This document shows positions 8,775 to 12,068 of a stretch of 12,068 nucleotides of DNA, one piece after another. How positions within the stretch are numbered: the first letter of the stretch is position 1; each line of letters starts with the position of its first letter. The stretch is from VFMC01 sp031400715 (GTDB lineage Bacteria; Actinomycetota; Acidimicrobiia; Acidimicrobiales; Ilumatobacteraceae): contig JANNQK010000309.1 of assembly GCA_031400715.1 (NCBI GenBank), forward strand, positions 1 through 12,068. The letters run 5' to 3'. Under the pieces are notes generated by a model that was not told the DNA's origin, made no database searches, and saw only the letters and a program-made list of their open reading frames with translations. The position numbers were made by a program, and so were the translations under genes.

Positions 8775-10238
8775 CTACGGCAGGGTGAGCTTCACGCCTG
8801 CCTGCTCCGCTTCGTACGGGTCGCGCAGGGCGTTGGTGCGCTGGAGATCGCGCTCGGCTGTGGTGCGGTCGGAGAAGTCGAGACGACCGGTGAATCGTTG
8901 TGCGTACTCGAGCACAGCGATCATCTGGCCGAAGGCATCATGGTGGCTGGCTGCCTTGAGGGCATTGGTGTAGTCGAGCCGGATCACGGTGGGCACGATG
9001 ATCCGGCACTGCCCTCCGCGCGTCAGCTCTGCGTTCATCGCGATGCGGGCCACGCGACCGTTGCCGTCGAGGAACGGATGCACCTCGGTGACGAGGAACA
9101 TCATGAAGATGGCGCGGTGCATCGGCGACGACAGCTGCTTGCCGATCGCGAAGCCGGCCCGAAGCGTCCCTTCGACGAGCTCGGGCGAGACGAACTCGGT
9201 CGAACCTGCTCGATTGGCAAGGTGCTTGAACTCACCTGGTCGCTTGTCAAGACGCCCGCTCATGACCCGGGCGTGGTGTTCGAGGAGCAGCCCGACGAAC
9301 TCGTCTGCGTCCGTGGCGGTGCGGCGACGGCTGACCGGATCACCGACGATCGCATAGGTGCCGATGACGTCGTGGGCGTCCTCCGGCCGAGCGGCCGGAA
9401 CCTCTCGATCGAAAACGATGCTCGCGGCTTCGTCGAGTGTGAACTCGGTTCCCTCGATGAAGTTCGAGAAGTAGGCCTCGTAGAACGGAAGCAAGGAGCG
9501 TCGCGTGGCATCGGCCGGGAGGTCGAACACGCTCGACGGTGCCCGGTCGGCCAAATCCGCGACGAGCCGTTCGAGACCGACGATGCGTCGTTGATCGATC
9601 GGGTCGCCAGCAGCGCGGGCGGCAAGTCGGGTGGTTGTCACCACTCGCACGTCACCGGTGGACAACGCAGCTGCGATCAGGCGCTCGAGCTCGGCGGCTG
9701 CGGTCGATGCGCGAAGCATCGGCGCCACCTCTCGCGCTCGATCCCTGATCTGGTTCAGTCGGCGCTCCGCATCAGGCGCGGCGAGCTGATCCAGCCAGTG
9801 CTCCACCTCGATCTGCTCGAGCCGGTTGCCACCTGGTCGGGCGAGCGACTCCAGCATCGTCCGGGTCGCGGAGGCGAGGTGAATCCCGAACGGCAGGGGC
9901 GTGTCGCCCGGCACCGCCGCAGGTCCGGAACGCGGACGCACCACCACTCCGGGCAGCACGAGCGGCCGGGTGCGTGGATGCACCACGAACAGGCTGTCGC
10001 CGACCGGCCCAGCGACTCTCGCCGAGCGATCGCTGATGACGGCGCCGGGGAGCTCGTGCCCGATGATCTCCCAGAGATGTCGCCGCACGACTTCAGCAGG
10101 TTCGCTGTCGACCTCGCCGGTGTAGAGCCCAGGTGCCAGGCGGCGGAGCGTGCCACGGTCGACTGCTCGGCTGACGGATGCGCGCTGGCGATCGGCCGAC
10201 CACACGATGGATGGCCACCTGCGCGAACTGTTCGCCAT
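8775..10238 (-). CDS. Fic-domain AMPylase (class II) fused to an AbiEi-like winged-helix domain
   Basis: 487 residues. The N-terminal part (about 10-45, RASVSRAVDRGTLRRLAPGLYTG) matches the winged-helix start of AbiEi-type antitoxins/regulators. A further AbiEi-like region runs to about 200. The C-terminal half is a Fic domain with the complete motif HPFLDGNGRVAR (387-398), containing the catalytic His387. SNFIEG (258-263) is the [S/T]xxxE[G/N] inhibitory helix motif N-terminal to the core, so it is a class II, self-inhibited Fic. Such enzymes transfer AMP (or another NMP) to a hydroxyl group of a target protein; the target is unknown. Start: ATG at 10238 has GGAGG at 10248-10252 with 9-nt spacing; an ATG at 10292 lies in the promoter region. 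Three upstream GTTGATCG boxes suggest autoregulation through the winged helix. The gene is next to a MazF module. All Fic motifs look intact. Confidence 0.85.
   Translation of the reverse strand: MANSSRRWPSIVWSADRQRASVSRAVDRGTLRRLAPGLYTGEVDSEPAEVVRRHLWEIIGHELPGAVISDRSARVAGPVGDSLFVVHPRTRPLVLPGVVVRPRSGPAAVPGDTPLPFGIHLASATRTMLESLARPGGNRLEQIEVEHWLDQLAAPDAERRLNQIRDRAREVAPMLRASTAAAELERLIAAALSTGDVRVVTTTRLAARAAGDPIDQRRIVGLERLVADLADRAPSSVFDLPADATRRSLLPFYEAYFSNFIEGTEFTLDEAASIVFDREVPAARPEDAHDVIGTYAIVGDPVSRRRTATDADEFVGLLLEHHARVMSGRLDKRPGEFKHLANRAGSTEFVSPELVEGTLRAGFAIGKQLSSPMHRAIFMMFLVTEVHPFLDGNGRVARIAMNAELTRGGQCRIIVPTVIRLDYTNALKAASHHDAFGQMIAVLEYAQRFTGRLDFSDRTTAERDLQRTNALRDPYEAEQAGVKLTLP
8779..8802 (+). 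terminator. Bulged 10-bp hairpin between convergent aminotransferase and Fic genes
   Basis: GGCAGG-GTGA-GCT-TCAC-G-CCTGCC forms a 10-bp stem with a 3-nt loop and one bulged G, starting 28 nt after the aminotransferase stop (8750). It lies in the last codons of the Fic gene on the other strand. A shorter repeat GACCC-TC-GGGTC covers the aminotransferase stop (8749-8760). It has no T tract and would probably act on the plus-strand transcript. Confidence 0.45.
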
Positions 10239-10251
10239 CTCTCGCCGCCTC

Positions 10252-10322
10252 CGATCAACGTCTTGCGCCCTGGATTCCCTTGCGATCAACATTATGCGTC
10301 CAAATGGGTGTTTCCGATCAAC
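10252..10322 (-). promoter_or_regulatory. Three GTTGATCG boxes in helical phase plus promoter upstream of the AbiEi-Fic gene
   Basis: CGATCAAC on the plus strand (GTTGATCG in the gene's direction) occurs at 10252-10259, 10283-10290 and 10315-10322. The spacings of 31 and 32 nt are about three helical turns. In the gene's direction CATAAT (10296-10291) is a good -10. TTGATC of the distal box (10321-10316) could be the -35, although the 19-nt spacer is long. The transcription start would then fall near 10284, inside the middle box, and the proximal box touches the Shine-Dalgarno. Boxes at -35, +1 and the ribosome site fit a repressor operator. Confidence 0.55.
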
Positions 10323-10519
10323 CTTTCGCAGCCATCGGCACCGGTGGGGCCCCGTGTGACTCGAAGTGGCTCGAAGTGGTCGGACAGCCGGGTGTGACGA
10401 GGCCGTCCCGGCTGGTTCGCGACCGCTCGCGTGTCAGTCGGTGACGGTCGACGGGACGTTCGGAACCATCGATGTGATCCGGCGGCAACACGCCCGAGCG
10501 CGAGATGGGGTGCCGTGAC
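10323..10519. other. Intergenic region between the mazF-like stop and the Fic promoter
   Basis: I see no gene here. It contains a perfect 10-nt tandem duplication, CTCGAAGTGG twice (10360-10379), and an inverted repeat AGCCGGG/CCCGGCT (10386-10392 with 10407-10413, 14-nt loop). The inverted repeat might terminate the minus-strand toxin transcript about 110 nt after its stop. Confidence 0.4.
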
Positions 10520-10837
10520 TCAGCAGTCGGCCATGGCGTGTAGCGCGGCGCAGAGCTCGTGCCGACGTCCGGGCGCCAACGTGCCGAGCCGGCGGGTGAG
10601 GACGGACTTGGGGACGACGGTGAGCGAGTCGAACGAGGCCACGCTGTCCTGGTCGACGCCGTCTGCCGGCCCGACGACGAGGCACGTGGGAATCAGCCTG
10701 ATCGTGGACGTGAGCGGCGCGACGACGAGCGTGGAGAGCACCGGGATGACCTCGTTTCGGCTGACGATCAGCACCGGGCGACGTTTCTGGTTGGGTGTCT
10801 CCATCCACCAGATGTCGCCCTGCTGGATGGCGATCAC
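10520..10837 (-). CDS. MazF/PemK-family endoribonuclease toxin
   Basis: 105 residues, typical for MazF. The fold signature is GDIWWMETP (8-16), followed by RRPVLIVSRN (19-28), VVAPLTSTIR (38-47) and a C-terminal helix (PGRRHELCAALHAM). The conserved Arg of the RP motif and the Ser/Thr of the PLTST segment correspond to residues used for RNA cleavage in the family. The toxin cuts mRNA or other RNA at short sequence motifs; its specificity cannot be predicted here. The start is GTG at 10837, overlapping the antitoxin stop as GTGA (10837-10834), so it should be translationally coupled to the antitoxin. The overlap and the matching start of the conserved domain fix the start. Confidence 0.88.
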   Translation of the reverse strand: MIAIQQGDIWWMETPNQKRRPVLIVSRNEVIPVLSTLVVAPLTSTIRLIPTCLVVGPADGVDQDSVASFDSLTVVPKSVLTRRLGTLAPGRRHELCAALHAMADC

Positions 10838-11085
10838 CAGGGTTCGGCCTCGGTGAGGGCGATCGCACTCGACATCGCGAGGTCGATGTCGTCGTGGGTC
10901 TGAGGAGTCACCCGGTACGACTCGGCGATCGCGGCTCCGGTGCGGCGGCGCTGGTGAGCCTCGTACAACTCGCGCAGGGCCAGCCGGACGACGTCGGAAC
11001 GGCTGTCACCGACACCGTCGGCCACCAGTTCGTCGAGCCGCTGCACCTCCCACCCGTTGAGCCTGGTCGGAACCTGCACCGTCAT
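10834..11085 (-). CDS. Ribbon-helix-helix antitoxin (MazE-like partner of the MazF toxin)
   Basis: 83 residues. MTVQVPTRLNGWEVQRLDEL is the DNA-binding beta strand and first helix, and GDSRSDVVRLALRELYEAH is the second helix of a ribbon-helix-helix (CopG/MetJ-type) domain. The acidic C-terminal half (THDDIDLAMSSAIALTEAEPW) is the likely toxin-binding arm, which in this class wraps the MazF dimer. It precedes the toxin gene with a 4-nt overlap. The ATG at 11085 is chosen because TATGAT (11098-11093) lies 7 nt upstream, giving a leaderless transcript. ATGs at 11097 and 11121 would sit inside or upstream of that promoter. It probably represses its own promoter together with the toxin. Confidence 0.82.
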   Translation of the reverse strand: MTVQVPTRLNGWEVQRLDELVADGVGDSRSDVVRLALRELYEAHQRRRTGAAIAESYRVTPQTHDDIDLAMSSAIALTEAEPW

Positions 11086-11092
11086 GGGTCGG

Positions 11093-11133
11093 ATCATACA
11101 TCGCGTCTGACATGCTGGCACACGCTGCGTGTG
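11093..11133 (-). promoter_or_regulatory. Leaderless promoter and palindromic operator candidate of the toxin-antitoxin module
   Basis: In the gene's direction TATGAT (11098-11093) is a near-perfect -10, 7 nt before the ATG at 11085. Just upstream, CACACG-CTG-CGTGTG (11119-11133) is a perfect 6-bp inverted repeat covering about -34 to -48. That is a fitting place for the ribbon-helix-helix antitoxin to bind. The -35 itself is poor. Confidence 0.5.
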
Positions 11134-11175
11134 ACAGTTGCATGAGCTGCTTCGCAGAGGTCTCGGTCGGAGGGC

Positions 11176-11253
11176 AGGTCAGAGGTCCGGTCACACGGGC
11201 AGGTCAGACAGGCAGGTCACACGGGCTCAGTCAGAGGTCCGGTCAGACAGGCT
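11176..11253. repeat. 13-nt tandem repeat, six units, through the 3' end of the YkgJ-like gene
   Basis: Six successive 13-nt units start at 11176, 11189, 11202, 11215, 11228 and 11241, with consensus GGTCASACRGGCW. Examples are GGTCACACGGGCA (11189), GGTCAGACAGGCA (11202), GGTCACACGGGCT (11215) and GGTCAGACAGGCT (11241). The units at 11176 and 11228 end in GAGGTCC instead. The YkgJ stop (11229-11227) lies inside the array. Since 13 is not a multiple of three, copy-number change would alter the protein's end. Confidence 0.88.
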
Positions 11254-11775
11254 CGGGGGAGCCTCGGGGGCGCCTCGGGGTTCGAAGCGATCGGCGAGCA
11301 GGGTGAGCAACGCGGCGGAGTCGAGCTCGAGTTGGGCGTGGTCGCTGAGCCGGACGGATGGGTCCATCGCCTCGAGTACGTCGTCCATGCGGCGCACCAG
11401 CACGGCGAGGGAGTGCCTCCTGGTGGAGCCGACCAGCGCTTCGATCGCGGGGCGCACACGGTCGCGCAGGCCGATCGCCGTGGTCACGAGTGCGCGGGCG
11501 TCGGCGTCGCTCACCTCGCCGCTGTCGACCTGACGCAGCAGCGCGCAGCGGTAACTGCGGCAGAGGGTGGGCCGATCCTCGTAGATGGTGCACGAGCCGT
11601 GGAAGGCATGGCACGGCTGCTCGAACCGGGCTTCGGCTTCGAACAGCAGGAGGTGGAAGCCGGTGCGCAGCAGCACCTCGCGATCGTCGCCGTGTTCGAG
11701 GGCGACGGTGGAGTGCATCGTGCCGTCGCAGCAGAGCCCGCAGTCGAGACAGAGCGACGTCGTTGGGCTCGTCAT
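11227..11775 (-). CDS. YkgJ-family cysteine-cluster (Fe-S or Zn-binding) protein
   Basis: 182 residues. The N-terminal half has the full YkgJ pattern: C9-x2-C12-x2-C15-C16, then C55, C62, C72 and C77, in the contexts CLDCGLCC, CHAFHGSCTIYEDRP and CRSYRC. The eight cysteines are thought to hold a metal or Fe-S cluster; the cellular role of the family is poorly defined. The second half (80-165) is a helical region without known motifs. The last 17 residues (PRGAPEAPPSLSDRTSD) are encoded by 11-nt and 13-nt tandem repeats and are unlikely to be conserved. The ATG at 11775 overlaps the stop of a five-codon leader frame (ATGA), and the good Shine-Dalgarno (GAGGAG, 11796-11801) is placed for the leader's ATG at 11789. 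It is not obviously linked in function to the toxin genes beside it. Confidence 0.85.
   Translation of the reverse strand: MTSPTTSLCLDCGLCCDGTMHSTVALEHGDDREVLLRTGFHLLLFEAEARFEQPCHAFHGSCTIYEDRPTLCRSYRCALLRQVDSGEVSDADARALVTTAIGLRDRVRPAIEALVGSTRRHSLAVLVRRMDDVLEAMDPSVRLSDHAQLELDSAALLTLLADRFEPRGAPEAPPSLSDRTSD
11252..11284. repeat. 11-nt tandem repeat, three units, in the YkgJ-like coding sequence
   Basis: CTCGGGGGAGC (11252-11262), CTCGGGGGCGC (11263-11273) and CTCGGGGTTCG (11274-11284) abut the 13-nt array. They encode part of the C-terminal PRGAPEAPP stretch on the minus strand. Confidence 0.75.
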
Positions 11776-11791
11776 GTAGGGCTCGTCATGT
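11764..11791 (-). repeat. 14-nt duplication of the YkgJ-like gene's start region
   Basis: In the gene's direction ACATGACGAGCCCT (11791-11778) is followed directly by ACATGACGAGCCCA (11777-11764), 13 of 14 bases identical. Each copy contains an ATG. Because 14 is not a multiple of three, the upstream ATG is out of frame with the gene. Confidence 0.9.
11772..11789 (-). CDS. Five-codon leader ORF (MTSPT) overlapping the YkgJ-like start
   Basis: ATG at 11789 reads MTSPT and stops at TGA 11774-11772, overlapping the main ATG (11775-11773) as ATGA. GAGGAG at 11796-11801 is 6 nt before the leader ATG, the ideal distance, but 20 nt before the main ATG. Ribosomes would therefore load at the leader and reinitiate. 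It was evidently made by the 14-nt duplication. Confidence 0.4.
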   Translation of the reverse strand: MTSPT

Positions 11792-12028
11792 GGGACTCCT
11801 CACGTGGGGATCACCGGTTCAGTATCACCGCTGGCACCCGACTTCGGGGCCGCCCCTTCGTCGACCTCCCGGCGGCTGACGGCGTCCCCGGCCCCTGAAG
11901 CCTGGCGGTTCGTGGCTGGCTGCGTGGGGACGCGGGTGTGCGGTGCAGCCGGGTCCGGCTGCACCGCTGGTGGGTGCTCGACGTGGCCCCGGATGGTGCT
12001 GGGGTGGAGGTTCTGGCTGGTCGAGCGT
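11792..12028. other. Intergenic region upstream of the YkgJ-like gene
   Basis: I see no convincing gene here. Besides the palindrome at 11940-11967 it has a directly repeated ATCACCG (14 nt apart, about 11811-11832), probably in the promoter zone of the YkgJ-like gene, where GATACT is a weak -10 candidate. Confidence 0.4.
11940..11967 (-). terminator. Perfect 28-nt palindrome, likely terminator
   Basis: The left arm GCGGTGCAGCCGG (11940-11952) and right arm CCGGCTGCACCGC (11955-11967) are perfect complements around GT. As RNA this gives a 12-bp stem with a 4-nt loop. There is no T tract. It lies about 60 nt after the possible stop codon at 12029-12031, so it may end a minus-strand transcript entering from the right edge. 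Confidence 0.5.
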
Positions 12029-12068
12029 TCAGGCCGCCGCCTGGGCTGTTCGCTCGGCGTCCCGGATG
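12029..12068 (-). CDS. Possible C-terminal end of a minus-strand gene cut by the window edge
   Basis: Reading in from the right edge, one minus frame gives IRDAERTAQAAA followed by TGA at 12031-12029. The composition and mostly G/C third positions suit a real protein end, and the perfect palindrome downstream would be its terminator. Twelve residues are too few for identification. Confidence 0.25.
   Translation of the reverse strand, partial: IRDAERTAQAAA

Noticed and set aside
10239..10292. Upstream ATG at 10292 for the Fic gene
   Set aside because: It falls in the promoter/operator region beside the CATAAT box. The ATG at 10238 has a well-spaced GGAGG.
8898..10397. Plus-strand frame of 499 codons
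   Set aside because: It lies antisense to the Fic gene, whose motifs are complete; the plus-strand product has no recognisable domain.

Overview
The window is GC-rich DNA whose codon use, F420-type oxidoreductase, DUF4012 protein and frequent leaderless-looking starts (TANNNT box 6-9 nt before ATG, no Shine-Dalgarno) point to an actinobacterium, possibly the Acidimicrobiia. The lineage is an inference from gene content. No rRNA, tRNA, CRISPR array, transposase or integrase was seen.

Left block (1-3006, all minus strand): an F420-dependent LLM-class oxidoreductase, then a signal-anchored and C-terminally anchored protein with a Thr/Pro stalk, then the N-terminal 327 residues of a secreted beta-propeller protein that leaves the window at base 1. 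The 298-nt divergent intergenic region (3007-3304) holds three 39-nt inverted repeats spaced at exactly 51 nt.

Centre (3305-8750, plus strand): a surface-polysaccharide locus. It comprises a DUF4012 membrane protein, a FlaA1/WbpM/PglF-type membrane nucleotide-sugar dehydratase and a DegT/PglE-type PLP aminotransferase. The last two enzymes together would turn a UDP-HexNAc into a UDP-4-amino-4,6-dideoxy sugar for a glycan or protein glycosylation. Dehydratase and aminotransferase are joined by a 62-nt gap made mostly of a 15-nt triple repeat. That gap is itself a perfectly fitted 21-codon open frame, overlapping the upstream stop and the downstream start.

Right block (8775-12068, all minus strand): toxin/stress genes. 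A class II Fic enzyme is fused to an AbiEi-like winged helix and preceded by three GTTGATCG boxes 31-32 nt apart. Next come a ribbon-helix-helix antitoxin with a MazF/PemK toxin (GTGA overlap, leaderless promoter, palindromic operator candidate), and then a YkgJ-type cysteine-cluster protein. The 3' end of that last gene is built from 11-nt and 13-nt tandem repeats, and its start region carries a 14-nt duplication that creates a five-codon leader ORF. The right edge holds a perfect 28-nt palindrome and possibly the last 12 codons of another minus-strand gene.

The best candidates for something new are the hairpin array at 3099-3239, the bridging micro-ORF at 7558-7623, and the self-regulating AbiEi-Fic fusion at 8775-10322. 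Short tandem repeats recur at gene ends (7558-7602, 11176-11284), which suggests repeat-driven remodelling of gene junctions in this genome.
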